64,000 bases of DNA from Sinorhizobium saheli (GCF_001651875.1 NZ_LNQB01000058.1:1-64000), one strand, 5' to 3'. Positions 16,091-26,574 are shown, numbered from the stretch's first letter. Program-made: numbers and translations. Notes: generated by a model not told the origin, from the sequence alone.

Positions 16091-16858
16091 ATGACGCTCA
16101 AGACGAAGATGATTGCCGCAGGAACGCTGGTCGCGCTCACCGCCGGCATCGCCCTGCCCCAGCCCGCGGCAGCACTCGACGCGAAGCAGAAGGAAGAATT
16201 CGGCGCCTTCATCAAGGAATACCTGCTTGCCAACCCGGAAATCATGCTGGAGGTGCAGGAAGCGCTTACCGCCAAGCAGCGCGCCAAGCAGCAGGAAGCC
16301 GCTCAGGCCGCGATTGCCGGCAACCAGAAGGCGATCTTCAATTCGGCCTATGATATCAGCCTCGGTAACCCTGACGGCGACGTGACGATCGTCGAGTTCT
16401 TCGATTACAATTGCGGCTACTGCAAGCGGGCGCTCTCCGACATGGATCAAATCCTTGCGAAGGACAAGAATGTCCGCTTCGTGCTGAAGGAGCTCCCCAT
16501 CCTCGGGCCCGATTCGCTCGCCGCGCACAAGGTCAGCGCCGCCTTTCGCGTGATTGCTCCGGAAAAATACGGCGAATTCCATCGCGCGCTGCTCGGCGGC
16601 GAAGACCGGGCGACGGAGGAAACGGCGATTGCCGTCGCCGCGAGGCTCGGCGTCACGGAAGAGCAATTGCGCGAGAAGATGGAAGACGGCCCGCAGGACG
16701 CATCCGTGCGCGAAGCCTATACGCTCGCCAATGATCTCGGCATCACCGGCACGCCATCCTACGTCGTCGGCAACGAGGCGGTCTTCGGCGCCGTCGGCGC
16801 CGGCGAGCTTACGATGAAGGTCGCCAACATGCGCAGCTGCGGCAAGACCGTCTGCTGA
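16091..16858 (+). CDS. Periplasmic DsbA-family thiol:disulfide oxidoreductase (ScsC-like)
   Basis: A 255-residue exported thioredoxin-fold protein. The signal peptide (TKMIAAGTLVALTAGIALP, AAA cleavage) is followed by an alpha-helical N-terminal segment (about 30-75, KEYLLANPEIMLEVQEAL) like the oligomerisation stalk of ScsC proteins. Then comes a DsbA domain with the redox pair in NCGYCKR (C108 and C111) and the cis-proline loop TGTPSYVV. Two further cysteines sit at the C-terminus (RSCGKTVC). The role is disulfide formation or isomerisation in the periplasm. Whether it is an oxidase or isomerase cannot be told. Confidence 0.9.
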   Translation: MTLKTKMIAAGTLVALTAGIALPQPAAALDAKQKEEFGAFIKEYLLANPEIMLEVQEALTAKQRAKQQEAAQAAIAGNQKAIFNSAYDISLGNPDGDVTIVEFFDYNCGYCKRALSDMDQILAKDKNVRFVLKELPILGPDSLAAHKVSAAFRVIAPEKYGEFHRALLGGEDRATEETAIAVAARLGVTEEQLREKMEDGPQDASVREAYTLANDLGITGTPSYVVGNEAVFGAVGAGELTMKVANMRSCGKTVC

Positions 16859-17020
16859 CTGCCGGACATTTGCAAGACACTGTCAGACGGAGCGCCCTTC
16901 CGGCGGCGCTTTCCCGCAAATCGACGCGACTTGTGGACAAATCCGGCGGGGATGCAAGGGGCTTTCCCTTGCGGAACCATCAGTCTATAGGTAACCCTCC
17001 ATCATCGGACCGGAACCCTT

Positions 17021-17467
17021 ATGTCTTCGACGATTTTTGTGCTGAACGGCCCAAACCTGAATGCCCTCGGCAAGCGCGAACCAGGCATCTACGGCGGCCA
17101 GACGCTGGCCGATATCGAGGCCATGTGCAAGGCAGAGGGGAAGCTCCTGGGCTTCGATGTCGAGTTCCGGCAGTCGAACCACGAGGGCACGCTGGTCGAC
17201 TGGCTGCACGAGGCGGGCGAACGGGGCGCCGGCGTCGCCATCAACCCGGCGGCCTATGGGCATACGTCGATCGCGATGCACGATGCCATTCGCGCCATCG
17301 CCGTTCCCGTGGTGGAACTGCACCTTTCCAACATTCATGCGCGCGAGGAATTCCGGCACAAGTCGATGATCGCGCCGGCCGTCAAGGGCGTCATCTGCGG
17401 TTTCGGCGCGCAGAGTTACATTCTGGCGCTGCATGCGCTAAAGAACCTGACGGAAAAATCCAAATAA
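17021..17467 (+). CDS. aroQ: Type II 3-dehydroquinate dehydratase
   Basis: Third step of the shikimate pathway: 3-dehydroquinate to 3-dehydroshikimate. At 148 residues it has the usual type II size. It shows NGPNLNALGKREPGIYG with the catalytic tyrosine, QSNHEGTLVDWLHEA, and the catalytic histidine in HLSNIHAREEFRHKS. It lies 23 bp upstream of accB on the same strand; the aroQ-accB-accC order is common in alphaproteobacteria and suggests cotranscription. Confidence 0.97.
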   Translation: MSSTIFVLNGPNLNALGKREPGIYGGQTLADIEAMCKAEGKLLGFDVEFRQSNHEGTLVDWLHEAGERGAGVAINPAAYGHTSIAMHDAIRAIAVPVVELHLSNIHAREEFRHKSMIAPAVKGVICGFGAQSYILALHALKNLTEKSK

Positions 17468-17490
17468 GAAGAACACGAGGCTCATATCCC

Positions 17491-17967
17491 ATGGCTGACA
17501 AGAAACCGGGTATCGATCAGGCGCTGATCCGCGATCTCGCCAACATCCTGAAGGATACCGACCTGACCGAGATCGAAGTCGAGCAGGACGATCTGCGCAT
17601 CCGCGTCTCGCGGAACGGCACGCCCGTCGCGATGTCCATGCCGGCGATGCCTGCCTATCAGGCACCGGCGTTCGCCGCTGCCCAACCCGCACCCGCCGCC
17701 GCGCCGGTCGCCGTCGAGGGCGGCCATAACGCCAAGAACGCGGTCACGGCTCCGATGGTCGGCACCGCCTATCTCGCTCCCGCACCAGGCGCCCGCCCCT
17801 TCATCGAAGTCGGCGCGACCGTCAAGGAGGGCCAGACGATCCTGATCATCGAAGCGATGAAGACGATGAACCAGATCCCGGCCCCGCGCTCCGGCAAGGT
17901 GACCGAAATTCTCGTGCAGGACGCGGCCCCGGTCGAGTATGGCGAACCTCTGATCGTGATCGAATAA
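17491..17967 (+). CDS. accB: Biotin carboxyl carrier protein of acetyl-CoA carboxylase
   Basis: A 158-residue BCCP carrying the biotin that shuttles CO2 from AccC to the carboxyltransferase in the first step of fatty-acid synthesis. N-terminal helical part (MADKKPGIDQALIRDLANIL), a proline/alanine linker (about 55-80), and a biotinyl domain with the target lysine in IEAMKTMNQI (K124). The alphaproteobacterial form has EAMKTMN rather than EAMKMMN. The biotin ligase gene birA is at the end of this window. Confidence 0.97.
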   Translation: MADKKPGIDQALIRDLANILKDTDLTEIEVEQDDLRIRVSRNGTPVAMSMPAMPAYQAPAFAAAQPAPAAAPVAVEGGHNAKNAVTAPMVGTAYLAPAPGARPFIEVGATVKEGQTILIIEAMKTMNQIPAPRSGKVTEILVQDAAPVEYGEPLIVIE

Positions 17968-17979
17968 GGCACGGTGGCG

Positions 17980-19323
<1,344 letters not shown>

Positions 19324-19332
19324 GGTACGACT

Positions 19333-19947
19333 TTGAAAGGATCGCGCAGCAAACAACCGGAAATAACGCCGGAGATGTTGCTGCGCGCCTATTCGATCGG
19401 TCTCTTTCCCATGGCCGATTCGGCCGACGACCCCGAGCTCTTCTGGGTCGAGCCGGAAATCCGCGGCGTCATACCGCTCGATGGGTTTCACGTCTCGCGC
19501 AGCCTCGCCAAGACGATGCGCAGGCGCCCCTTCGACATTCGCTACGATACCGCCTTCGAAGCAGTGATCGTGGGCTGCGCGAAACCGGCGCCGGACAGGC
19601 CGACGACCTGGATCAACGGCAGGATCCGCACGCTCTACACCGCCTTGCACCGCATGGGCTACGCCCACAGCGTCGAGGCCTGGGAGGGTGGCACTCTGGT
19701 CGGCGGCCTCTATGGCGTCTCGCTCGGGGCCGCCTTCTTCGGCGAGAGCATGTTCTCGACCCGCACGGACGCCTCCAAGATCTGCCTCGTGCATCTGGTC
19801 GACCGGCTGAGGGCAAAGGGTTTCCAGCTTCTCGACACGCAATTCACCACCGAGCACCTGAAGTCGTTCGGAGCGGTCGACGTGCCGAAGGCCGAGTACG
19901 ACGTCCTGCTCGCAAGGGCGATCGCTTCGCCGAATCTCGAGTTTTGA
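19333..19947 (+). CDS. aat: Leucyl/phenylalanyl-tRNA--protein transferase
   Basis: Transfers Leu or Phe from tRNA to N-terminal Lys/Arg of proteins, marking them for ClpAP by the N-degron pathway. It is 204 residues, a typical length, with [12 protein letters not shown] near the start, [14 protein letters not shown], and the GNAT-like core [19 protein letters not shown] followed by ASKICLVHL. It starts with TTG (19333) just after accC. No ATG is suitably placed. Confidence 0.95.
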   Translation: MKGSRSKQPEITPEMLLRAYSIGLFPMADSADDPELFWVEPEIRGVIPLDGFHVSRSLAKTMRRRPFDIRYDTAFEAVIVGCAKPAPDRPTTWINGRIRTLYTALHRMGYAHSVEAWEGGTLVGGLYGVSLGAAFFGESMFSTRTDASKICLVHLVDRLRAKGFQLLDTQFTTEHLKSFGAVDVPKAEYDVLLARAIASPNLEF

Positions 19948-19984
19948 GAAAATCTGCTCGGTGTCGGTTCCGTCGCGTGTCCGC

Positions 19985-20107
19985 CTCTCATCCGGCCTGC
20001 CGGCCACCTTCTCCCCGCAGGCGGCCGCAGCACGCGGGGCGAAGGAGACTCGCGGCGCCGCCTTAGTAACCCCCTCTCCGCGTGCGGGAGAGGGTCAGGG
20101 TGAGTGG
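19985..20107. repeat. Intergenic mosaic repeat, copy B (RIME-like)
   Basis: Palindromic GC-rich block starting CATCCGGCCTGCCGGCCACC, then TTCTCCCCGC, GCGGGGCGAAGGAGACTCG, and CCCTCTCCGCGTGCGGGAGAGGGTCAGGGTGAG. It shares the order of blocks with copy C (52046-52146) and, inverted, copy A (5581-5695). It lies between convergent genes, where it may also act as a terminator-like structure. Confidence 0.72.
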
Positions 20108-20135
20108 CCTGTCACGAGTCGCTACTCTTGCAAAT

Positions 20136-20588
20136 TCACTGCTTCGCGGCGGTGTCCGGCGGCGGAACGTCGGAGGTGGCCTTGCAGGACTGCAGCCATA
20201 CGTCATAGACGGGGTGCTCGACGGCGTTGAGGCCGGGGCTGTCGGCGAACATCCAGCCGGTGAAGATGCGGCGGATTTTGCGGTCGAGCGTGATCTCGTC
20301 GACGTCGACGAAAGTTGTGGTCTTCGGCGCTTCGGTTTCGTCGCGGCTGTAGCAGACATGCGGGGTCACCTGCAGCGCCCCGAACTGCACGGTCTCGCCG
20401 ATATAGACGTCGAAAGTCGTGATGCGGCCAGTGATCTTGTCGATGCCGGAGAAGACGGCGACGGCATTGGAGAGACGCGTCGCGCGGGCGGGCTCGGTGG
20501 AGGAAACGAGCGGCACGGCCAGGAGCAGCGCAAGGCCCGCATGCCGAACCGTCCGGCCGATCAAATTCCGCAGACAGAAATCCGCCAT
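20136..20588 (-). CDS. DUF2155 domain periplasmic protein
   Basis: A 150-residue exported protein (N-terminal hydrophobic segment HAGLALLLAVPLVSS). It has a DUF2155 domain, characterised here by AVFSGIDKITGRITTFDVYIGETVQFGAL split around its strands, then CYSRDETEAP and the C-terminal IFTGWMFADSPGLNAVEHPVYDVW. The family has no established biochemical role; it is widespread in alphaproteobacteria, often near NDUFA12 and aat as seen here. The start was placed at ATG 20588. Confidence 0.85.
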   Translation of the reverse strand: MADFCLRNLIGRTVRHAGLALLLAVPLVSSTEPARATRLSNAVAVFSGIDKITGRITTFDVYIGETVQFGALQVTPHVCYSRDETEAPKTTTFVDVDEITLDRKIRRIFTGWMFADSPGLNAVEHPVYDVWLQSCKATSDVPPPDTAAKQ

Positions 20589-20823
20589 TCTCGCCAATCC
20601 CCTCCGCGCTCGCGGCTCATCCAACTCCATGTTTCCTCAAGTCGGAGCCGGCATCAGGAAACATGCACCAATTCAAAGGGCTACAACAAGCTTTGCGCGC
20701 CCGGCTGAAACGCCTAGCGCTGTAGCAACGCACCAAGCGCTAGACCGGAATTGTGGCTGCGCCGTGATCTCCCCCTCGCAAATCGAGAGGCGACGTCGGG
20801 CAACCCGCCCTTCCCGCTCGCGC

Positions 20824-21219
20824 TTAGGAGCGCGGCGTCCAGGCGTCATAGTCGCCGGTGACGTGCGGCCGCTTGCCGGTAGCCGCCAGCGAGCCCTTCG
20901 GTCGATAGGCGCCGGGCGTGCCGGTCAGATTCGGCCGGTGCGGCTTCTGCCATTCGCGAGCGGCATATTTTTCGTCGGCGGGGGAGACGTCGGTGCGGTG
21001 ATGCATCCAGCCATGCCAGCCGGGCGGAATGGCAGACGCCTCGGCCGGACCGTTGTAGATCACCCAGCGCCGCGTGCGGCCCTCGGAGTCCTTGCCGCCC
21101 TGGTAGTAGACGTTACCGAACTCGTCTTCGCCGACGCGTTGGCCATGGCGCCAGGTATGGAAGCGCGTACCGATCGTCTGTCCGTTCCACCAGGTGAAAA
21201 TCTGCAGCAGGAGCTTCAT
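20824..21219 (-). CDS. NDUFA12-family NADH:ubiquinone oxidoreductase accessory subunit
   Basis: A 131-residue homologue of the mitochondrial complex I subunit NDUFA12 (B17.2), which alphaproteobacterial complex I also contains at the membrane-arm/peripheral-arm junction. Visible family marks are LLQIFTWWNGQTIGTRFHTW, the GEDEFGNVYYQ segment, RRWVIYNG, and the PPGWHGWMHHRTD block. ATG 21219 is preferred to one two codons earlier because of the spacing from AGAGGA. It lies upstream of DUF2155 on the same strand. Confidence 0.92.
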   Translation of the reverse strand: MKLLLQIFTWWNGQTIGTRFHTWRHGQRVGEDEFGNVYYQGGKDSEGRTRRWVIYNGPAEASAIPPGWHGWMHHRTDVSPADEKYAAREWQKPHRPNLTGTPGAYRPKGSLAATGKRPHVTGDYDAWTPRS

Positions 21220-21375
21220 GGGCATCGTCCTCTACCGGCCGATGGTAGGCAGCCGGATCACAAAATCTCGCCCCGCTTATGCCGCGCCCCTGCCGCCTTG
21301 TCCAGTGATTCCGCGGCCTTGGCGATCATTTCACCCGCATCTTGAAGCCGAAATGGCTCCGCTCGAAACCGTGGG

Positions 21376-21879
21376 TCAGGAAAGCCGCTTCTCGAGAATG
21401 AGCGCCGGTATTCCGGACTGGTCGTCTCCGCAATTGGACGTCCTGCCGACCTCCGCAAAGCCATGCGCCCGGTAGAAGGCGAGCGCATGCAGGTTCTGAG
21501 GCTCGACTTCGAGGCGCATGCGCTCCGCGTCGGGGAAGCAGGTTTCGAGTTCCGCGAACATGTCGCGACCGATACCATGGCGCTGATACTTCGGCAGCAC
21601 GTAGAGCTGGTGCAGGACGACCGTCTTTTCCAGCGTCTCCGACATGGCCGCAAAGCCCATGCCGGCGATTTCCCTGCCATTGTCCGCGACGACGAATTCC
21701 GCATTCTTGCGTTGTAGCCGCGCCCTTAGGGCTTCGATGGAGTGCCACTTCGCGGTGAGCTCACTGACCTTCTCGACGCCGTAGAAGCTGTCGTAGGTCG
21801 CATGCCAGGTCTCGACGAGCAGGGCGCGCACCCTTTCGAGGTCGCGCTCGCTCGCCGTTCGGACGAAGAACATCGTCAC
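21376..21879 (-). CDS. GNAT-family N-acetyltransferase, translationally coupled to gatB
   Basis: A 167-residue GNAT enzyme. The acetyl-CoA-binding motif A is [18 protein letters not shown], with the following [19 protein letters not shown] motif B. The substrate is unknown. Its ATG overlaps the gatB stop in an ATGA, so ribosomes finishing gatB probably start it. A second ATG two codons in is also possible. Confidence 0.88.
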   Translation of the reverse strand: MTMFFVRTASERDLERVRALLVETWHATYDSFYGVEKVSELTAKWHSIEALRARLQRKNAEFVVADNGREIAGMGFAAMSETLEKTVVLHQLYVLPKYQRHGIGRDMFAELETCFPDAERMRLEVEPQNLHALAFYRAHGFAEVGRTSNCGDDQSGIPALILEKRLS

Positions 21880-23378
21880 TCTTCGATGCCGAGCTTGGAC
21901 TTGACGAGTGCCTGGACCGCCTGCGGGTTCGCCTTGCCCCCTGTCGCCTTCATCACCTGGCCGACGAACCAGCCGGCGAGCGACGGCTTGGCCTTCGCCT
22001 TTTCGACTTGGTCGGGATTGGCGGCGATGATTTCGTCGACCGCTTTCTCGATCGCACCGGTGTCGGTGACCTGCTTCATGCCGCGGCTCTCGACGATCTC
22101 GGCCGGGTCACCGCCTTCGTTCCACAGGATTTCAAAGAGGTCCTTGGCGATCTTGCCGGAGATCGTGCCATCCTTGATGAGATCGATGATGCCGCCGAGC
22201 TGCGCCGGCGAAACCGGAGTCTCCTCAACGGTTTTCCCGGCTTTGTTCAAGGCGCCCAGGAGGTCGTTGATGACCCAGTTCGCGGCGGTCTTGCCGTCGC
22301 GTCCGGCGGCCACGGCCTCGAAATAGTCGGCGATCGCCTTCTCCGAAACGAGAACCGAGGCGTCATACACCGAGAGGCCGAGATCGCGCACGAAGTGCTC
22401 CTTCTTGTCGTCCGGCAGCTCCGGCAGGTCGGCCTTCAGGGCCTCCACGAAAGCGTCGTCGAATTCGAGCGGCAGGAGGTCCGGATCCGGGAAATAGCGG
22501 TAGTCGTGCGCCTCCTCCTTGGAACGCATGGAGCGGGTCTCGCCCTTGTTCGGATCGAAGAGCCGGGTCTCCTGATCGATCACGCCGCCATCCTCGAGAA
22601 CGGCGATCTGGCGACGGGCCTCGTATTCGATCGCCTGGCCGACGAAGCGGATGGAGTTGACGTTCTTGATTTCGCATCGCGTGCCGAAGGCCTCGCCGGG
22701 ACGGCGGACGGAAACGTTGACGTCGGCCCGCATCGAGCCTTCGTCCATGTTGCCGTCGCAGGTGCCCAGATAGCGCAGGATCGAGCGCAGCTTGGTGAGA
22801 TAGGCCTTGGCTTCATCGGAGGAGCGCAGGTCCGGCTTCGACACGATCTCCATCAGCGCCACGCCCGAGCGATTGAGGTCGACATAGGACATGGACGGGT
22901 GCTGGTCATGCATGGACTTGCCCGCGTCCTGCTCCAGATGCAGGCGCTCGATGCCGATCTCGACGTCCTCGAACTGGCCCTGACGGTCCGGACCGACGGA
23001 GATGGTGATCTTGCCCTCGCCGACGATCGGATTCTTGTACTGCGAGATCTGGTAGCCCTGCGGCAGGTCCGGGTAGAAATAGTTCTTCCGGTCGAAGATC
23101 GAGCGGTTGTTGATCTGGGCCTTGAGCCCGAGACCGGTGCGAACCGCCTGCTTCACGCATTCCTCGTTGATGACCGGCAGCATGCCAGGCATCGCCGCGT
23201 CGACGAGCGAGACGTTGGAATTCGGCGCACTGCCGAACTCGGTCGAGGCGCCCGAGAACAGCTTCGAATTGCTCAGCACCTGCGCATGGACCTCCATGCC
23301 GATGATGACCTCCCAGTCGCCGGTGGCGCCGGGAATGAAGCGTTTCGGATCAGGGGTGCGGACGTCGACGATGCTCAT
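21876..23378 (-). CDS. gatB: Asp-tRNA(Asn)/Glu-tRNA(Gln) amidotransferase subunit B
   Basis: Part of GatCAB, which converts Glu-tRNA(Gln) and Asp-tRNA(Asn) to the amidated forms; GatB binds the misacylated tRNA and ATP. It has 500 residues with the kinase-like GatB domain ([48 protein letters not shown]) and a C-terminal YqeY/tail domain (from about 350). ATG 23378 follows a weak site; upstream in-frame codons have no family-like sequence. gatA and gatC are about 4 kb away on the same strand, separated by three unrelated genes instead of being adjacent. Confidence 0.97.
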   Translation of the reverse strand: MSIVDVRTPDPKRFIPGATGDWEVIIGMEVHAQVLSNSKLFSGASTEFGSAPNSNVSLVDAAMPGMLPVINEECVKQAVRTGLGLKAQINNRSIFDRKNYFYPDLPQGYQISQYKNPIVGEGKITISVGPDRQGQFEDVEIGIERLHLEQDAGKSMHDQHPSMSYVDLNRSGVALMEIVSKPDLRSSDEAKAYLTKLRSILRYLGTCDGNMDEGSMRADVNVSVRRPGEAFGTRCEIKNVNSIRFVGQAIEYEARRQIAVLEDGGVIDQETRLFDPNKGETRSMRSKEEAHDYRYFPDPDLLPLEFDDAFVEALKADLPELPDDKKEHFVRDLGLSVYDASVLVSEKAIADYFEAVAAGRDGKTAANWVINDLLGALNKAGKTVEETPVSPAQLGGIIDLIKDGTISGKIAKDLFEILWNEGGDPAEIVESRGMKQVTDTGAIEKAVDEIIAANPDQVEKAKAKPSLAGWFVGQVMKATGGKANPQAVQALVKSKLGIEE

Positions 23379-23511
23379 ATCATGCTCTTCTTTGAAGCCT
23401 GAATTTTGAGGTTTCTCGGTAGAGCAATTGGTTCTGCGGTGCAAGGCTTGTGAGGCGCACTGCAACCCTCGGCGCGCGCACGGAATGATGCAGCGTCCGA
23501 ACCGGCGCAAC

Positions 23512-23540
23512 CTTGACGTTCGTATGGCCGTCTTTTAAAA
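23512..23540 (+). promoter_or_regulatory. Promoter in front of micro-ORF/hairpin element copy 1
   Basis: CTTGAC (23512-23517), 17 nt, TTAAAA (23535-23540) matches the rhizobial -35 consensus perfectly and has an AT-rich -10. Transcription would start near 23547, immediately before the conserved element, and read towards the DUF3857 gene. Confidence 0.6.
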
Positions 23541-23545
23541 AAATT

Positions 23546-23636
23546 GCTGCCGTCCGCACGGAGTATTCATGACCCTTCAATCCGAGACCCGGTAATGGGC
23601 CCTGCTCGCGTTCTCAAGAACTGCGCACGGGCCGCA
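23546..23636 (+). repeat. Micro-ORF plus hairpin element, copy 1 (leader-like)
   Basis: It contains CGGAG, then an 8-codon ORF at 23569-23595 (MTLQSETR, stop TAA), then a hairpin. The hairpin has outer stem GGCCC (23598-23602) with GGGCC (23629-23633) and inner stem CGC-GTTC, loop TCAA, GAAC-T-GCG. It is well conserved with copy 2 at 26149-26239. It sits 130 bp upstream of the DUF3857 gene and just after a good promoter. No T-run follows the hairpin, so it is not a standard terminator. Confidence 0.7.
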
Positions 23637-23766
23637 GCTTCCGCTTGTTTCCACGATTTGCGTCCGGTTTCTTGCGTTCCGAACGACGGCATTCCCGCCT
23701 TGTTCAGCGCAACGGGCTGCCGTGCCCGAATTTCATGTTGTCCATTTTGAATCGAGTGACCGTTCC

Positions 23767-25881
23767 ATGAACCCAGGAGCACAGCTGATCAACCGGACGG
23801 TCCGGTTGGCGGCGCATTGCAGATCGTTCGCCTTCATTATTGTTCTCGCCTGCGCGTTGGCAGGCCCGGAGTCGGGCGCCAGGGCGGACGAGCAAGTCCG
23901 CAAGGCACCCGCCGAAGATTGGGTGGAAATGATCGGCATTCCTGACCTCGACCAGGCGCGTGCCACCGAGATCAGGAACGGCATGGCCTACCTTCTCACA
24001 GACACCCAGATAAGGCATCGAAATGGCGGCTACACCGTCTTCGACCGCCTCGCCTACAAGGTGACCGACCGGCCCGGCCTGGAAAGCGGCGCCCGGCTCG
24101 ACATCGAATTCGACCCTTCGCGCGAGAAGCTTTCGTTCAACCGACTGACGGTCATCAGAAGCGGGGTTGCCATCGACAAACTCGGCGAAGCGAAGTTCGA
24201 GATATTCCGCCGCGAGACGGATTCGGAAAGGGGCATTTTCGATGGTCGCCTGACGGCGCATGTCGATCTCAGCGACGTGCGCGTCGGCGATATCATCGAC
24301 TATGCCACGACCTACGAAATCACCCCGACAGTGGCGCAGGATCTGCTCTTCGCGCATTTCCAGACCGAATGGGGTGAGCCCGTCGCCCTTGCGAGGGAAA
24401 AGATCATCTGGCCGACGGAAAAGCCGCTCAACATCCGCGCGGTCAGGACCGGGCTGAAGGCCAAGGTGGCCAAGGCCGGGGGCGACACGACCTACCAGTG
24501 GGAAGCGATCAATCCTCCACCAGTGAAACGGCAGGAAAATCTGCCGGCCGACTATCCGACTTTCGGCTTCGTGGAGATATCTTCGGCATCCGACTGGCAG
24601 CCTGTCGTCGATGCCCTCCTCCCTTTTTATCAACCGGCGAAGAGCTTTCCAGCCGATTTCGAGGCCAGGATCACTGAGATCGAGCGCCGCCATGCTGGCC
24701 TTGAGGATCGCCTCATCGCCGCCTTGCGGCTCGTCCAGGACGAGATACGCTATGTCAGCCTGTCGATGGGCGCGGGCTCCTATGTTCCGCGCCGCCCGGA
24801 AGCGGTGCTGGCAAGCGGCTTCGGCGACTGCAAGGACAAGGCGCTGCTCCTCGTCTCCGCCCTGCGCCGACTGGGCATCGAAGCCGAGGCCGCCCTGACC
24901 GATATCGATGGGGGCAAGGCGCTCGAACATAGCGTTCCTGCGCTTCAGGCTTTCGACCATGCGATCGTCAAGGCGAGGATAGGCGAACGCGTCTGGTGGC
25001 TCGACGCGACCGACTATCTCCAGGGCGGCCGCGCTGCAAACATCGTTCCGCCCGCCTATGGCTTCGCCTTGCCGCTGGTTGCATCCGGAGCCGGGCTCGA
25101 GAAAATTCCGGTGACGGAACCATTGGAACCGACCCAGTCCGTCGCCGAACGATTTGCCTTCCCGGAGCGCGAGGGCGAGCCGCTGGTGCTCACCGTAAAC
25201 ACCATCTACCGCAACGGCGATGCGGACCGGATGCGCCGCCGCCTTGCGCAGGCATCGAAGGCGAAGCTCGCCGACGACTACATCCAATATTACAGCCGAC
25301 AATATCCGGGCATCAGAAGCACGGCGATGCTCGAAACCATGGATGACCGGGACCTCAACGTCCTGACGACGAAGGAGGCATACGAGCTTCCCTCCGAGGC
25401 TCTCCGCGCCAACGATCTTGCCAAGAATTTCCCGCTGCGGGCCGATATCGGCATCGGCGGCATACCGGCACCGACTGCGGTTGGGCGCACCGGACCGATC
25501 GAGCTCGGATCTCCGGTCTATACGAGCCACAAGGTCACCGTGGCCAACCTCAAGGCCCGATTCTCCCCGCCGGAAAAGGCAGACGTCCATGATCCGCACT
25601 TCACGCTCAAACTGAGCTGGTCGACCCTGCCGGACGAGCTCGAACTCGAATGGCGCTTTCGTACACTGAAGGAGCGGGTGCCTGCCGAGGCGGTAGGCGC
25701 CTATCTTCAGTCCGTCGCCGAGATCAACCGCAAGGTGGAATGGTACTATGACTTCACCCAGGTCGACGCGGACACCACAAGGAGCGACGACGCGCCAACT
25801 CTCGGTTTCACCGGCATGGTCAGGGCCCTCGCCGCCGCAGTTCGGGATCTGGATGCCGAGAGGGCAGATCGAGGGCAATAG
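23767..25881 (+). CDS. Exported DUF3857 / transglutaminase-like protein
   Basis: A 704-residue protein with an N-terminal signal peptide (SFAFIIVLACALAG, cleavage near ARA-DEQ). An N-terminal DUF3857 beta domain (about 60-230) is followed by a transglutaminase-like cysteine-protease fold with the Cys in SGFGDCKDKALLL (C355), a His in LQAFDHAIVKAR and an Asp in VWWLDATDYL, so the catalytic triad is intact. A C-terminal beta-rich domain follows. The substrate is unknown; such proteins are probably cell-surface or periplasmic peptidases/cross-linkers. It is flanked on both sides by the two copies of the micro-ORF element. Confidence 0.9.
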   Translation: MNPGAQLINRTVRLAAHCRSFAFIIVLACALAGPESGARADEQVRKAPAEDWVEMIGIPDLDQARATEIRNGMAYLLTDTQIRHRNGGYTVFDRLAYKVTDRPGLESGARLDIEFDPSREKLSFNRLTVIRSGVAIDKLGEAKFEIFRRETDSERGIFDGRLTAHVDLSDVRVGDIIDYATTYEITPTVAQDLLFAHFQTEWGEPVALAREKIIWPTEKPLNIRAVRTGLKAKVAKAGGDTTYQWEAINPPPVKRQENLPADYPTFGFVEISSASDWQPVVDALLPFYQPAKSFPADFEARITEIERRHAGLEDRLIAALRLVQDEIRYVSLSMGAGSYVPRRPEAVLASGFGDCKDKALLLVSALRRLGIEAEAALTDIDGGKALEHSVPALQAFDHAIVKARIGERVWWLDATDYLQGGRAANIVPPAYGFALPLVASGAGLEKIPVTEPLEPTQSVAERFAFPEREGEPLVLTVNTIYRNGDADRMRRRLAQASKAKLADDYIQYYSRQYPGIRSTAMLETMDDRDLNVLTTKEAYELPSEALRANDLAKNFPLRADIGIGGIPAPTAVGRTGPIELGSPVYTSHKVTVANLKARFSPPEKADVHDPHFTLKLSWSTLPDELELEWRFRTLKERVPAEAVGAYLQSVAEINRKVEWYYDFTQVDADTTRSDDAPTLGFTGMVRALAAAVRDLDAERADRGQ

Positions 25882-26038
25882 ACGCGCCGGTAGGCTGAAA
25901 AGAACGCATCGCGGAGGCGCGCTGCGTGAACCCGGCGCGCGCCGGAACAGTCCGCGATCGTCGCCGACCGCATGTCTCCTCAAAGTGCTACAACGCCCCG
26001 AAGCCTGACCTTCTTGATGCCCGGGCGGTCCTTTCCTC

Positions 26039-26076
26039 GAGCGGCATGCGCTCACATGCGTTCGCGCCACCGCTCT
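26039..26076. repeat. GAGCGG/CCGCTC-bounded repeat, copy 1
   Basis: GAGCGG-CATGCGCTCACATGCG-TTCGCGCCA-CCGCTCTA matches 52175-52213 with only a few differences. Terminal inverted hexamers GAGCGG and CCGCTC bound it. Probably a dispersed rhizobial intergenic repeat. Confidence 0.75.
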
Positions 26077-26148
26077 ACCTTTTTTGTTTTTGCCGCATTT
26101 GTGCAACGTCGCGTGGTTCCACCTGACTGCAAAATGCTCTAGAACAAT

Positions 26149-26239
26149 CGCCGTCCGAATGGAGTCTTTATGTTCCTTCAGCTTGAGTCCCGGTAAGGGC
26201 CCCTGCCCGCATTCCCAAGAATAGCGAGCACGGGCCGGA
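26149..26239 (+). repeat. Micro-ORF plus hairpin element, copy 2 (leader-like)
   Basis: Same layout as copy 1: TGGAG, an 8-codon ORF at 26170-26196 (MFLQLESR, TAA), then a hairpin. The stems are GGCCC (26198-26202) with GGGCC (26232-26236), TGC with GCA, CGC with GCG, and ATTC-CCAA-GAAT at the tip. The tip pair is A-T here and G-C in copy 1, a compensatory change. It is 81 bp upstream of the YjhX-like gene. Confidence 0.7.
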
Positions 26240-26319
26240 AACGTGAACTCCGCTCTTCTCCCAGAAGAACGGAACGCTTTCCTGCGTTCACATGAACGCC
26301 ATTCCGGAACACTCAAACG

Positions 26320-26574
26320 ATGGACATTTCACGCGCCGAACAGCGCATTCTTCATCATTTGGCCCAGGGCGGCCGCATCGAAATCAGCCGCGACGGCAAG
26401 GCGATCGCCGATATCCGTTGCTTCACGCGCGACGGCTGGGTCTATCCCGGCATCGACCTCGAGCTCTTCCGCAAGCTGAAGCGAAAGCGGGCGATCAAGT
26501 CGGCCGGCGGAAAGCCTTACCGGATCACCGAGCGCGGGCTCATGCTCGTCCGCTCGGAGCTCGACAACCGCTGA
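26320..26574 (+). CDS. yjhX: YjhX-family (UPF0386) putative toxin
   Basis: An 84-residue protein close in length and sequence pattern to E. coli YjhX: LSRQEQ-like start (ISRAEQRILHHLAQGGRI), a middle CFTRDGW, the basic KLKRKRAIKSAGGKPYRIT block, and the family ending LDNR. E. coli YjhX is described as the toxin of the YjhX/YjhQ pair, YjhQ being an acetyltransferase. Here a GNAT gene lies 133 bp downstream but on the opposite strand. A winged-helix fold is likely. Toxicity of this homologue is not established. Confidence 0.85.
   Translation: MDISRAEQRILHHLAQGGRIEISRDGKAIADIRCFTRDGWVYPGIDLELFRKLKRKRAIKSAGGKPYRITERGLMLVRSELDNR

Larger units (their letters stand above)
25882..26319. other. 438-bp intergenic region with repeats upstream of the YjhX-like gene
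   Basis: It holds a GAGCGG...CCGCTC repeat at 26039-26076 (second copy at 52175-52213), a T/G-rich stretch at 26080-26100, and copy 2 of the micro-ORF/hairpin element at 26149-26239. No protein gene longer than the 8-codon ORF is credible. Confidence 0.6.

Noticed and set aside
16885-16915. AGCGCC/GGCGCT stem after the DsbA-like gene as terminator
   Set aside because: The stem is short and followed by TTCCC rather than a U-run.
23597-23633. Hairpin of element copy 1 as a Rho-independent terminator
   Set aside because: No U-run follows in either copy, and a conserved micro-ORF ends right before it; treated as a leader structure instead.
23704-26316. Minus-strand 870-codon frame opposite the DUF3857 gene
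   Set aside because: The plus-strand gene has a signal peptide and a catalytic triad; the antisense frame has neither and is low-complexity.
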